Shown here piece after piece: positions 32,156-39,901 of a DNA stretch of 64,000 bases. The position numbers were made by a program, and so were the translations under genes. The stretch comes from Ruthenibacterium lactatiformans (GTDB lineage: Bacteria > Bacillota > Clostridia > Oscillospirales > Ruminococcaceae). The notes beneath the pieces are model-generated. The model was not told the DNA's origin and did not search any database. It saw only the letters and a list, made by a program, of their open reading frames with translations. Position 1 is the stretch's first letter. Each line of letters starts with the position of its first letter. The stretch lies in NCBI RefSeq assembly GCF_000949455.1, contig NZ_JXXK01000011.1:44631-108630 (forward strand), in the 5' to 3' direction.

Positions 32156-32654
32156 AGATGCGTCGGCATAAGGCGGCAAACACATCCCCAATATTTTGTG
32201 GGTGAGCCCGTGAGAAAAAGATTTGAAGCCCCATCTCTAGAAAATATATATTTTCATGCGGCAGCTTCAAATATATATGCGCCCAAACTGCATACTTCAA
32301 AACAAAAGTACATGCCATGCTTCGCTTCGCGCCGGGATCCGGCGCGGAGCGTTTTTCAACACGGACAAGGAAAACTTTCAACATTTCAACCGAGTTTTAC
32401 ACCGAGTATAGCGGGTTTTCCACAGCTTTTGTTGAAAACCCTGTGGAAAGCGTTGAAAAGGGCGTAAAATAGGCCCCGGTTTTCCACAATATTCCGCGAA
32501 TGTTACAGTTTGTACATAACTAATTGTTGAATACTGAAAGAGGTTTTGATACAATATCTTTATATCGCCGCCGGTTTTTTCCGCCCGCGGCGGATTCAAC
32601 AAAAAGCAATATCCGCCCGCGGCGCGGGCGGTGGAGAAAGGAACCAAACGTTTC
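32156..32654 (+). other. 500-base gene-free region with inverted repeats and DnaA-like 9-mers
   Basis: No coding frame is supported. The left part has an AT-rich symmetric stretch (GAAAATATATATTTTC at 32241-32256) and a TTTGAAG/CTTCAAA inverted repeat; a GCGCCGGGATCCGGCGC stem (32328-32344) with GTTTTT may be the nrdJ terminator. The middle holds the 9-mer cluster at 32353-32488. The right part has GATACAATATC and palindromic CCGCCCGCGG repeats before the next gene. Confidence 0.6.
32353..32488. other. Cluster of DnaA-box-like 9-mers
   Basis: Seven related 9-mers occur in 136 bases: TTTTCAACA (32353), CTTTCAACA (32375), TTTTCCACA (32416), TGTTGAAAA (32430, reverse), TGTGGAAAG (32442, reverse), CGTTGAAAA (32451, reverse) and TTTTCCACA (32480). 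TTTTCCACA fits the relaxed DnaA box TTWTNCACA. The others are one or two changes away. Confidence 0.5.
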
Positions 32655-33314
32655 ATGAAATGGGTCTATAAGCTCGAACGGAAATTCGGCCGCATCTGCA
32701 TTCCCCATCTGATGCTGGTCATCATCGCGGGGCAGGCCATGGTGTATCTGGCCAATCTGCTCAACCCAGACATCCTGCTGCTCAGCCGTTTTTCGCTGAA
32801 CTGGGCCGCCGTGATGCACGGCGAGGTGTGGCGGCTGCTCACCTTTGTGTTCATTCCCCAGAGCACCAGCCCGCTGGGCCTTGTGCTGACGCTTTATTTC
32901 TGCTATCTCATCGGCAACACACTGGAAAATACCTGGGGCGATTTCCAGTTCAACGTCTATTACTTGTGCGGCATGCTCGGGGCCATCTTGGCGGCTGCGC
33001 TCACAGGTTACGGCACCAGCTACTACATCAACCTGTCGCTGTTTTTTGCTTTTGCCATGCTCTACCCTGATTTTCAGGTGCTGCTGTTCTTCATCATCCC
33101 CATTAAGATGAAGTATATGGCCCTGTTTTCGGGCGCGCTGTGTCTCATCGACCTGCTGATGGGAGGCTGGAGCACCCGGGCGGCGGTGCTGCTCTCGCTG
33201 GCAAACTTTCTTCTGTTTTTCGGCGGGGATTTCTTCCGCACGGTCAAGCAGGAGATCAAATACCATAAGACGCGCCGTACCTGGCAGAACCAGAACCGCA
33301 GCAACTGGCGCTGA
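32655..33314 (+). CDS. Rhomboid-like membrane protein, apparently without the protease active site
   Basis: ATG 32655 follows GGAGAAAGGAA and gives 219 residues. The N-terminal part reads like a rhomboid (VMHGEVWRLLTFVFIP matches the G-E-W-W-R-L-L-T start of that fold) with about six membrane helices (roughly residues 20-38, 58-75, 82-100, 108-128, 133-150 and 165-185). The catalytic GxSx serine and the later His expected in helices 4 and 6 are not seen; GTSYYINLSLFF stands where the serine loop should be. I therefore read it as a non-proteolytic relative. It ends in a basic, Gln/Asn-rich tail. Confidence 0.7.
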   Translation: MKWVYKLERKFGRICIPHLMLVIIAGQAMVYLANLLNPDILLLSRFSLNWAAVMHGEVWRLLTFVFIPQSTSPLGLVLTLYFCYLIGNTLENTWGDFQFNVYYLCGMLGAILAAALTGYGTSYYINLSLFFAFAMLYPDFQVLLFFIIPIKMKYMALFSGALCLIDLLMGGWSTRAAVLLSLANFLLFFGGDFFRTVKQEIKYHKTRRTWQNQNRSNWR

Positions 33315-33429
33315 CACGGGGAATTTGTGCCTGCACCCGCGCGGCAGTGGATTTTTCGTGCGATCTGTGCTAAAATGAAAGTAAGCAGAAGGCGCACCCC
33401 GCGCCCTGTAATGTTTAGGGGGTATTGTT

Positions 33430-33753
33430 ATGAAAATGATCACCGCGATCGTCAACAAGGAAGACGCAAATGCTGTTTGTAACGCACTGACGAAGGGCGG
33501 CTTTTCGGTAACAAAGCTGTCCACTACGGGCGGTTTCCTGATGGCGGGCAACATGACGCTGCTCATCGGCACCGACGATGAAAAGGTGGATAAGTGCATT
33601 GATCTGATCGCCTCCTGCTCCAAGCAGCGCAAAGAGGTGGTGCCCAGCACCGCCAGCTACGGCATCGGTGTCACGACGGCCTATCCGCTGGAAGTGACTG
33701 TGGGCGGCGCGACGGTGTTCGTCACCAACGTGGAACGCTTTGAAAAGCTGTAA
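33430..33753 (+). CDS. darA: Cyclic-di-AMP receptor DarA (PstA), PII-like
   Basis: DarA is a trimeric PII-like protein that binds c-di-AMP. The 107 residues match its pattern: MKMITAIVNKEDANAVCNAL, the GFSVTKLSTTGGFLMAGNMTLLIG block with T-loop and ligand residues, and the ending LEVTVGGATVFVTNVERFEKL. AGGGGG precedes ATG. Gene order darA-holB-ricT-trmN6-rsmI is the same as in Bacillus (yaaQ to yabC). It overlaps holB by one base (TAATG). Confidence 0.95.
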   Translation: MKMITAIVNKEDANAVCNALTKGGFSVTKLSTTGGFLMAGNMTLLIGTDDEKVDKCIDLIASCSKQRKEVVPSTASYGIGVTTAYPLEVTVGGATVFVTNVERFEKL

Positions 33754-34664
33754 TGGCTGCGCTGGATTCCCTGCTCGGAAATGAAACACTCAAGGAAAGC
33801 CTCTCGGCCGCGCTTGCGGCCGGGCGGCTTTCTCATAGTATCCTGCTTTGCGGCGAGGCAGGCACAGGCGCGGGCTTTGCCGCGCGCTGCCTGGCCGCGG
33901 ATTACCTTTACCCAAACGGCGGCGCCTCCGCCGCTCAGGTTTTGGCGGGTCAAAGCCCGGAATACCTGCTGCTGGCGGGCGAAGGCGTTTCCGGGGATAT
34001 CCGCGTGGACCGTGTGCGCGAGGTGCGGCGGGAGATATTCAACACCGCGCTCTCCGCTGGGGGACGCGCCGTGCACATCAAAGGCGCGGACAAGCTGAAC
34101 GGCGCCAGTGCCAACGCCTTGCTGAAGGTGCTGGAGGAGCCGCCTGAGGGTGTGCTGTTTATCCTGACGGCGCCCAGCGAGGCGAACGTGATGGCCACCA
34201 TCCGCAGCCGCTGCTGCGCCTATTCCCTGGCCCCCGTGGCCGAGGAGGTGTGCGCGGCGTATCTGAAGAAGCACTTTCCAAAGGAGCCTGAGGCCGCTCG
34301 GTATGCGGCGCTGTTCGGTGGGAAGATCGGCAGTGCGAAGCGCTGCCTGGAGGACGCGGCCGGGCGGACGCTTTTGCTGGACGCGCTGAAGCTGGCGGGC
34401 CTGGCCGAAAAACAGGACGTTTACGGCGCATTGGCGCTGCTTTCCAAATATGAAAAAGACCGCGCGGGCACACAGGCGCTTCTTGGCCTGCTGCTGAACG
34501 TGTGTAGCGCTTCACTGCGGGGCAGCGAGGCGGCCCAAAGCCCTGTAAGCCCGGCCCGCGCCGCGCGCTGCGCAGGGGAAGCCGGAAAAACGGCCCGGCT
34601 GCTGGCAGGCAATGTCAGCGGTAAACTGGCGCTCACCTGCCTTGCCGCGCGCCTGACGGCATGA
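33753..34664 (+). CDS. holB: DNA polymerase III delta-prime subunit
   Basis: The delta-prime subunit is part of the clamp loader. The 303 residues contain the AAA+ core DSLLGNETLKESLSAAL, LLCGEAGTGAGFAAR, the sensor-type VHIKGADKLNGASANALLKVLEEPP and the SRC motif IRSRCCAYSL. The P-loop lysine is lacking, which is known in some delta-prime proteins; more unusual, the four-Cys zinc module normally found after the P-loop is absent. Position between darA and ricT supports the call. An intergenic gap of 154 bases follows. Confidence 0.9.
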   Translation: MAALDSLLGNETLKESLSAALAAGRLSHSILLCGEAGTGAGFAARCLAADYLYPNGGASAAQVLAGQSPEYLLLAGEGVSGDIRVDRVREVRREIFNTALSAGGRAVHIKGADKLNGASANALLKVLEEPPEGVLFILTAPSEANVMATIRSRCCAYSLAPVAEEVCAAYLKKHFPKEPEAARYAALFGGKIGSAKRCLEDAAGRTLLLDALKLAGLAEKQDVYGALALLSKYEKDRAGTQALLGLLLNVCSASLRGSEAAQSPVSPARAARCAGEAGKTARLLAGNVSGKLALTCLAARLTA

Positions 34665-34818
34665 GCCTGCGCTTTGGGCGGGAGGGCTTTGCCGGCGGGC
34701 GGAGACTTTGCGCGGATATTTCTTCCCCGCGCCCCCACTCTCTTGATAAAACGCCGCTTCAAATGCCGCGGGCGGCGGAACTGACACCCATTGCAGCGGC
34801 GGCGAAAGGAAAGAAGCT

Positions 34819-35679
34819 ATGACAAAAGTGATCGGCGTCCGCTTCAAAGCGAACGGCAAATCCTACTATTTCAGCCCCGGCGATCTGGAACTCCAACAGG
34901 GGGACTACGTTATCGTGGAAACGGCCCGGGGAACAGAGTGCGGCGAGGTAGCAAAAGGCCCTCATGACGTGCCGGATTCCAGCATCGTCAAGCCGCTCAA
35001 GACGGTCACGCGCATGGCGGACGCCGTGGATGTGCGCCGCATGCAGCAGAACCGCGCGGACGAAAAACGCGCCTTTTCGGTGTGCGAGGAGCGCATTGCC
35101 AAGCACAAGCTGGACATGAAGCTGGTGGATGTGGAGTATACGCTGGACCGCAACAAGATCCTGTTCTACTTTACGGCCGACGGACGCATCGACTTCCGTG
35201 ACCTTGTCAAGGACCTTGCCGGTGTGTTTCGCACGCGCATCGAGCTGCGGCAGATCGGCGTACGGGACGAGAGCAAAATGCTGGGCGGCTTGGGTATTTG
35301 CGGCCAGCCGTTCTGCTGCAGCCGTTTTCTGCGGGATTTCCAGCCGGTGTCCATCAAAATGGCCAAGGAACAGGGACTCTCGCTCAATCCGGCCAAAATC
35401 AGCGGCAGCTGCGGCCGCCTGATGTGCTGTCTTGCCTACGAGCAGCCGGCATATGAGTATCTGAACAGGATCACTCCGGGCGTGGGGAGCATTGTCAAAA
35501 CGCCTGAGGGAGTGGGCGCCGTGGTGGAGACCAATGTCATCTCCGGTACCCTGCGCGTGCGGATGGACCCCCCAGCCACCGGCTTCAAAACGTTCCACAA
35601 GGACGAATGCCAGTATCTGCGCGGCGGCAAGCGCGCACCCATCGCGCCGGACCCGGAGCCGGAAGAGATCACCGAATGA
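34819..35679 (+). CDS. ricT: RicT (YaaT), PSP1-domain protein
   Basis: RicT is part of the RicAFT complex that stimulates RNA maturation by RNase Y and affects sporulation signalling in Bacillus. The 286-residue protein has VIGVRFKANGKSYYFSPGDLELQQGDYVIVET at the start (PSP1 domain) and the conserved Cys pairs GICGQPFCCSRFL and SGSCGRLMCCLAYE that bind an iron-sulfur cluster in the complex. AAAGGAAAG precedes ATG. It continues the darA-holB run. Confidence 0.94.
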   Translation: MTKVIGVRFKANGKSYYFSPGDLELQQGDYVIVETARGTECGEVAKGPHDVPDSSIVKPLKTVTRMADAVDVRRMQQNRADEKRAFSVCEERIAKHKLDMKLVDVEYTLDRNKILFYFTADGRIDFRDLVKDLAGVFRTRIELRQIGVRDESKMLGGLGICGQPFCCSRFLRDFQPVSIKMAKEQGLSLNPAKISGSCGRLMCCLAYEQPAYEYLNRITPGVGSIVKTPEGVGAVVETNVISGTLRVRMDPPATGFKTFHKDECQYLRGGKRAPIAPDPEPEEITE

Positions 35680-35775
35680 ACGCTTTTGCCCCGCGTAGGT
35701 CTGCGTCTGCCGGGCCGCGCGGGGCAAAGCTGTTTCCCGGCGTGTAAAAAGTGCGTGAAAGTGGCCCTGCGCCCC

Positions 35776-35803
35776 TTGAAAAATCCGCATTTTATGTTAA
35801 AAT
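35776..35803 (+). promoter_or_regulatory. Promoter upstream of the ferredoxin gene
   Basis: TTGAAA (35776-35781), 16-base spacer, TAAAAT (35798-35803), about 105 bases before the ferredoxin start. Confidence 0.6.
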
Positions 35804-35909
35804 GAGAACACATGGAGGCACAGCCTCTGGCGGCTGCATGCGCTGACCCGCGCCGCTCGCGCACGCTGCCGTAAAAAATTCGATCGCGCGGAGAAGAGGA
35901 TGGATACTT

Positions 35910-36080
35910 ATGGCTTACAAAATTTCTGACGACTGCATCGCTTGCGGCACCTGCGCTGGCGTGTGCCCGGTTTCTGCGATTTCCGAGGGCGACGGCAAGT
36001 ATGTCATCGACGCGGACGCCTGCCTGGATTGCGGCACCTGCGCCGGCGAATGCCCGGTTTCCGCTATTTCCGAGGGTTGA
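35910..36080 (+). CDS. 2[4Fe-4S] clostridial-type ferredoxin
   Basis: This is a 56-residue protein of the classic clostridial ferredoxin type. Two near-identical halves each hold one cluster motif: CIACGTCAGVCPVSAISEG and CLDCGTCAGECPVSAISEG. The order C-x2-C-x2-C-x3-C-P in each half provides ligands for two 4Fe-4S clusters. It is the likely electron acceptor of the pyruvate oxidoreductase encoded at 22381. GAGAAGAGGA precedes ATG 35910. It interrupts the conserved ricT-trmN6 order and has its own promoter. Confidence 0.95.
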   Translation: MAYKISDDCIACGTCAGVCPVSAISEGDGKYVIDADACLDCGTCAGECPVSAISEG

Positions 36081-36093
36081 TTTCCCGGGAAAA
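36080..36093. promoter_or_regulatory. Candidate Noc-binding site
   Basis: ATTTCCCGGGAAAA matches 13 of 14 positions of the Bacillus Noc site ATTTCCCGGGAAAT. It begins at the last base of the ferredoxin stop codon, between genes. A noc gene is present at 7965. Confidence 0.6.
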
Positions 36094-36258
36094 GCAGAGC
36101 AAAGCAACAAAGAGGCGGGCACCGTGCGTGCCCGCCTTGCTTTTTCCTTATTCAGGCGATTTTGGCCTCTGCATCCGCGAGGGGCCTGAATTTTTGATTT
36201 GAGCGGCCTCCTCTACTTGGGCGTGCCGCTGAAACCGATTCGAAAGGAGCCTCCGCCT

Positions 36259-36981
36259 TTGCAGCAGGAACACCTTGCCAACGGCACACCCGTTTTCATC
36301 ACGCAAAGCCACCGTTTTGGCCAGGATGCACTGCTGCTGGCTCACTTTTGCCGCGTGCGCCGCGCCGAGGCTGTGTGCGATCTGGGCACCGGCTGCGGGG
36401 TCATTCCCCTGCGCTGGCACGACAGAGGGCACCGCGGCCCATGCCTTGCGCTGGATATCGCGCCCGGCGCCGTAGCGCAGCTGCACGCGGCGGTGCAGGC
36501 TGCGGAGGCCTGGCATATCACGCCGGTCACAGCAGATCTGCGGGACCTTGCAGGCCTGCACCCATATGCCCAGAGCCGCGATGTCGTGGCCTGCAACCCG
36601 CCCTATTTTACAGGTGGGCGCGTCAGTCCGGACGCGGCGCGGGCGGGTGCGCGCCATGAGCTTTCCTGCACGATGCCCGATGTATGCGCGGCTGCGGGTC
36701 TGCTGCTGAAAGACGGCGGCAGGCTGTGTGTGTGCCAGCGTCCGGAACGCCTGGCGGATGTGCTGTGCGCAATGCGCGGCGCGCGCATTGAACCCAAGCG
36801 CCTGCAATTTGTTATGGCCCGGCCTGAAAAAGCGCCCTGGCTGGTGCTGGTGGAAGGCCAGAAAAACCGCGCGCCGGGCCTGCGCGTGCCGGCCCCGCTC
36901 GTTACCGCGCGGGCAGACGGCCGCCCCAGCGCGGCCATGCTGGAAATTTACGGAACAGAACCGAAAAAGGAGGCCCCATGA
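36259..36981 (+). CDS. tRNA1(Val) adenine-N6-methyltransferase-like protein (TrmN6/YabB)
   Basis: TTG 36259 is taken as the start because AAAGGAG lies 9 bases upstream; this gives 240 residues. It is a Rossmann methyltransferase: HRFGQDALLLAHFC, SAM motif VCDLGTGCGVIPL, and the catalytic NPPYFTGGR motif of N6-adenine enzymes, as in TrmN6/YabB that modify A37 of tRNA-Val. Its position directly before rsmI, overlapping by 4 bases, repeats the yabB-rsmI order of Bacillus. The target base is inferred from family and context. Confidence 0.87.
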   Translation: MQQEHLANGTPVFITQSHRFGQDALLLAHFCRVRRAEAVCDLGTGCGVIPLRWHDRGHRGPCLALDIAPGAVAQLHAAVQAAEAWHITPVTADLRDLAGLHPYAQSRDVVACNPPYFTGGRVSPDAARAGARHELSCTMPDVCAAAGLLLKDGGRLCVCQRPERLADVLCAMRGARIEPKRLQFVMARPEKAPWLVLVEGQKNRAPGLRVPAPLVTARADGRPSAAMLEIYGTEPKKEAP

Positions 36982-37805
36982 GCGGCACTTTGTATATCGT
37001 GGCAACGCCCATCGGAAATTTGGGCGACCTTACCCCGCGCGCGGCGGAAACCTTTGCAAAAGCGGATTTTATTGCCGCCGAAGACACCCGTGTGACGCTG
37101 AAGCTGCTGAACCACCTGGGCCTGAAAAAGCCGATGGTGAGCTATTATGAGCACAATCTGAAAGAGCGGGGCGGTTATATTCTGGACCGCATCGAGGCCG
37201 GGGAATCCTGCGCGCTGTGCAGCGACGCGGGTATGCCCGCCGTTTCCGACCCCGGGGAGGTCATCGTGCGGGACGCACACGCCCGGGGCATTCCCGTAGT
37301 GCCCGTGCCCGCGGCCAGCGCCGCTGTCACGGCGCTGTGCGTTTCCGGGCAGCCGACGGGTCGGTTTGTGTTCGAAGGTTTTCTGCCTACCAACCGCCGT
37401 CAGAAAAAGGAGCGGCTGGCCGCACTGCAAAACGAGGAGCGCACCGTGATTTTTTACGAGGCACCGCATAAACTGCCCACGACTTTACAAGACTTGGAGC
37501 AGGCGTTCGGACCGGAGCGGAGCCTGACCATCTGCCGGGAGCTTACAAAGCTGCACGAGGAGATCCGTGTCACCACCGTGGGGGACGCCAGCGCTTACTA
37601 TAAAGAAAACCCGCCCCGGGGCGAGTTTGTGCTGGTGATGGCCGGCGCACAGCCATGCCCTGCGCAGGAACTGACGCTGGACGACGCCGTCGGCCTGGCG
37701 CGAAAACAGATGGCCGCGGGCCAGAGCGCCACGGCGGCGGCAAAATATGCCGCTGCGCACAGTGCATTTTCCAAGAGCGAAATTTACCGCCGCTGCCTGG
37801 AGTAA
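36978..37805 (+). CDS. rsmI: 16S rRNA (cytidine1402-2'-O)-methyltransferase RsmI
   Basis: RsmI methylates the 2'-OH of C1402 in the ribosomal P site. The 275 residues begin with GTLYIVATPIGNLGDLTPRA, followed by EDTRVTLKLLNHL, the substrate loop SDAGMPAVSDPGEVIV and PAASAAVTALCVSG, GFLPTNRRQKKERL: the full signature of the SAM-dependent tetrapyrrole-methylase-like RsmI family. ATG overlaps the preceding stop (ATGA). Confidence 0.96.
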   Translation: MSGTLYIVATPIGNLGDLTPRAAETFAKADFIAAEDTRVTLKLLNHLGLKKPMVSYYEHNLKERGGYILDRIEAGESCALCSDAGMPAVSDPGEVIVRDAHARGIPVVPVPAASAAVTALCVSGQPTGRFVFEGFLPTNRRQKKERLAALQNEERTVIFYEAPHKLPTTLQDLEQAFGPERSLTICRELTKLHEEIRVTTVGDASAYYKENPPRGEFVLVMAGAQPCPAQELTLDDAVGLARKQMAAGQSATAAAKYAAAHSAFSKSEIYRRCLE

Positions 37806-37831
37806 GGCGCGGCCTGAAAGGCGGAAAGCAT

Positions 37832-38302
37832 ATGAAGCTGCTGGTCGTTTCCGACGTCCACGGAGATTTGGACGCGCTGGAACGCGCGGTGGATGCCGAA
37901 GCGGATGCAGACGCCGTTATTTTTTTGGGAGACGGTCTGCGGGAAGCGGAGGACCTGCAGGATATGCGCCCGGAGCTGAAGATTTACAGCGTGCGGGGCA
38001 ACTGCGATTATGCCTCCTTTGCCCCGCCGGACGGGCTGGCCGCTTTCGGCGGTGTGTTATTTTATTATACACATGGTAATTTATATAATGTAAAAAACGA
38101 ACTGGATACACTTGCTGATGCGGCACGTGCACGCGGTGCGGACGCAGCGCTTTATGGACATACCCACTGTGCTGGCTGCGAGGAGCGGAGCGGTGTGGTG
38201 CTTTTCAACCCCGGCGCGCTTTCCCGGGTGCAGGGGCGCGGCAGCTATGGTGTGGTCATGGTGGAAAACGGCGCGCCGCGTTTTGAGCACAGACGGGTTT
38301 GA
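37832..38302 (+). CDS. Metallophosphoesterase, YfcE/MJ0936 type
   Basis: ATG 37832 follows GGCGGAAAG and yields 156 residues. All dinuclear-metal motifs are present in order: SDVHGDLDAL, FLGDGL, RGNCDYAS, THGNLYN, YGHTHCAG and NPGALSR. This compact set is typical of YfcE-like phosphodiesterases that cut small phosphodiesters; the natural substrate is unknown. It is the last gene of the run that starts with darA, 26 bases after rsmI. Confidence 0.9.
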   Translation: MKLLVVSDVHGDLDALERAVDAEADADAVIFLGDGLREAEDLQDMRPELKIYSVRGNCDYASFAPPDGLAAFGGVLFYYTHGNLYNVKNELDTLADAARARGADAALYGHTHCAGCEERSGVVLFNPGALSRVQGRGSYGVVMVENGAPRFEHRRV

Positions 38303-38340
38303 TACGCGCCTGTCCCGAGATAAAGGAGAGCGACAACTGT

Positions 38341-38399
38341 AAAAAAACCCGCCGCCCGCGCAGCCCTCATAAGAGGGAATCCGCGGGCGCGGTTTTTTG
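38341..38399 (+). terminator. Terminator after the yfcE-like gene
   Basis: AAAAAAACCCGCCGCCCGCG and CGCGGGCGCGGTTTTTTG pair with a small internal imbalance and an additional CCCTC/GAGGG stem at the top; T6 follows. A-run on the left lets it also stop the minus-strand gene at 38487. Confidence 0.8.
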
Positions 38400-38486
38400 A
38401 TTGTTCCGTAATGCTTACCCGGTTGGACGCGGGACGGCATGCAAGGCCTGAAAAAACGACCTCGATGACCGTGGCGGGATGTACGA

Positions 38487-38675
38487 TCAGAGCAGATAGC
38501 GAAAAATTTCATCCCGCTGCTCGTATTCACACAGCACAGAAAGGCCGAAGCAGAATACACGCTGTGCTTCCGACAACGGGCTTGGCAGCGGCGCGTCCTC
38601 CAATGCACAGCGCGCCAGCGCATCCCGCTGGGCCGGGGTGAGCAGAGCTTCCGCTTCCTCAAACGTCATAGCCAT
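38487..38675 (-). CDS. Small hypothetical protein downstream of cysK
   Basis: This 62-residue acidic, helical protein (MTFEEAEALLTPAQRDALARCAL, ending YEQRDEIFRYLL) starts at ATG 38675 with GGAAAGGATG upstream, 26 bases after the cysK stop on the same strand. No domain is recognised. The good ribosome site and close spacing to cysK suggest a real gene of the same transcript. It is short, so confidence is moderate. Confidence 0.5.
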   Translation of the reverse strand: MAMTFEEAEALLTPAQRDALARCALEDAPLPSPLSEAQRVFCFGLSVLCEYEQRDEIFRYLL

Positions 38676-38700
38676 ATATGCTCATCCTTTCCGGCAGCGT

Positions 38701-39633
38701 TCAGTCGGCGAACAGCGGTGTGGAAAGATAGCGGTCGCCGGTGTCGGGCAGCAGTGCCACGATGGTCTTGCCCGCGTTTTCCGGCCGTTTGGCCAGCTGA
38801 ATGGCGGTCCAGACAGCCGCGCCCGAGGAGATGCCCACCAGCACGCCCTCCAGACGGCCCACCAGACGGCCTGCGGAAAAGGCGTCCTCATTCTCCACGG
38901 GTATGACCTCGTCATAAATATGAGTGTCCAGAACTTCGGGCACAAAACCTGCACCGATGCCCTGGATCTTGTGCGGCCCGGCTGTGCCCTTGCTCAGCAC
39001 CGGAGAGGCCGCAGGCTCCACGGCTATTACGCGGATGGCAGGGTCCTGCGCCTTGAGATAAGCGCCCACGCCGGTGACGGTGCCGCCCGTGCCCACGCCT
39101 GCGATAAAGATATCGACCTTCCCGTCGGTATCGGCCCAAATTTCCGGCCCCGTGGTGGCTTTGTGTACAGCGGGGTTGGCCGGGTTGACGAACTGCCCGG
39201 GGATAAAACTGTCCGGAATCTCTTTGGCCAGATCTTCCGCCTTGGCGATGGCGCCTTTCATGCCCAACGCACCCTCGGTGAGCACCAGCTCTGCACCGTA
39301 AGCCTTCATCAGCTGGCGGCGCTCAACGCTCATGGTGTCAGGCATGACGATGATGATTCGGTAACCCCGCGCGGCTGCCACAGAGGCAAGGCCGATGCCG
39401 GTGTTGCCGGAGGTGGGTTCGATAATGACGGAACCGGGCTTCAGCAGGCCGCGGGCTTCCCCGTCGTCGATCATGGCTTTGGCGATGCGGTCTTTCACGG
39501 AACCGGCCGGGTTAAAATATTCCAGCTTGGCAAGGATGCGGGCCTTCAGCCTGTGTTCCCGTTCAATGTGGGACAGCTCCAACAGCGGTGTTGCCCCGAT
39601 CAGCTGGTCAGCGGATGTATAGATACGGCTCAT
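38701..39633 (-). CDS. cysK: Cysteine synthase A (O-acetylserine sulfhydrylase)
   Basis: CysK makes cysteine from O-acetylserine and sulfide with pyridoxal phosphate. The start ATG 39633 follows GGGAGGAAA; 310 residues. Visible are LIGATPLLELSHIE, the PLP lysine K47 in NPAGSVKDRIA, the substrate loop TSGNTGIGLA, the phosphate-binding GVGTGGTVTGVG and GISSGAAV. It has a perfect consensus promoter at 39801-39829. The Rrf2 regulator at 41272 and the inverted repeat at the start site suggest sulfur or iron-sulfur control. Confidence 0.96.
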   Translation of the reverse strand: MSRIYTSADQLIGATPLLELSHIEREHRLKARILAKLEYFNPAGSVKDRIAKAMIDDGEARGLLKPGSVIIEPTSGNTGIGLASVAAARGYRIIIVMPDTMSVERRQLMKAYGAELVLTEGALGMKGAIAKAEDLAKEIPDSFIPGQFVNPANPAVHKATTGPEIWADTDGKVDIFIAGVGTGGTVTGVGAYLKAQDPAIRVIAVEPAASPVLSKGTAGPHKIQGIGAGFVPEVLDTHIYDEVIPVENEDAFSAGRLVGRLEGVLVGISSGAAVWTAIQLAKRPENAGKTIVALLPDTGDRYLSTPLFAD

Positions 39634-39777
39634 AAAAATTTCCTCCCTGAATGATGTGCTTGTATGTTCCGGCAAAGCCGGGCGGAAAGGGCTGTCAGCA
39701 ACAACGCCAGCACAGGCACAGCCGCCCCGGCGGCTGTGTGCGGAAAGGATCTGAGGTGTGAGGCTTCATAAATACCA

Positions 39778-39797
39778 ACCTTTCAGATAGGTTTATA
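39778..39797. promoter_or_regulatory. Candidate Rrf2-type operator at the cysK start site
   Basis: AACCT-N7-AGGTT (39778-39794) is an inverted repeat just downstream of the cysK -10 box. Its right part ATAGGTTTATA (39787-39797) recurs exactly at 39891-39901. Assignment to the Rrf2 protein at 41272 is inference. Confidence 0.45.
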
Positions 39798-39800
39798 GGG

Positions 39801-39829
39801 ATTATAACCCGAACCGGTCCGCTTGTCAA
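39801..39829 (-). promoter_or_regulatory. Consensus promoter of cysK
   Basis: On the minus strand TTGACA (window 39824-39829), 17-base spacer and TATAAT (39801-39806): perfect consensus, about 170 bases before the cysK start, leaving a long leader. Confidence 0.88.
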
Positions 39830-39901
39830 GGAGAAAGCAGGAAGTTTTTGCCGAGGTCTGCAGTTGAATTCCTATTAACCCAACAGTATAATAGGTTTAT
39901 A

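Noticed and set aside
29798..32191. 797-codon minus-strand frame opposite nrdJ
   Set aside because: Shadow of nrdJ; composition is His/Gly/Ala-rich and no start signal is seen.
32416..32488. This region as the chromosome origin (oriC)
   Set aside because: gyrA at the left edge and parS at 8.9 kb point to oriC upstream near dnaA; there is no dnaA/dnaN here and the boxes are not the strict TTATCCACA form.
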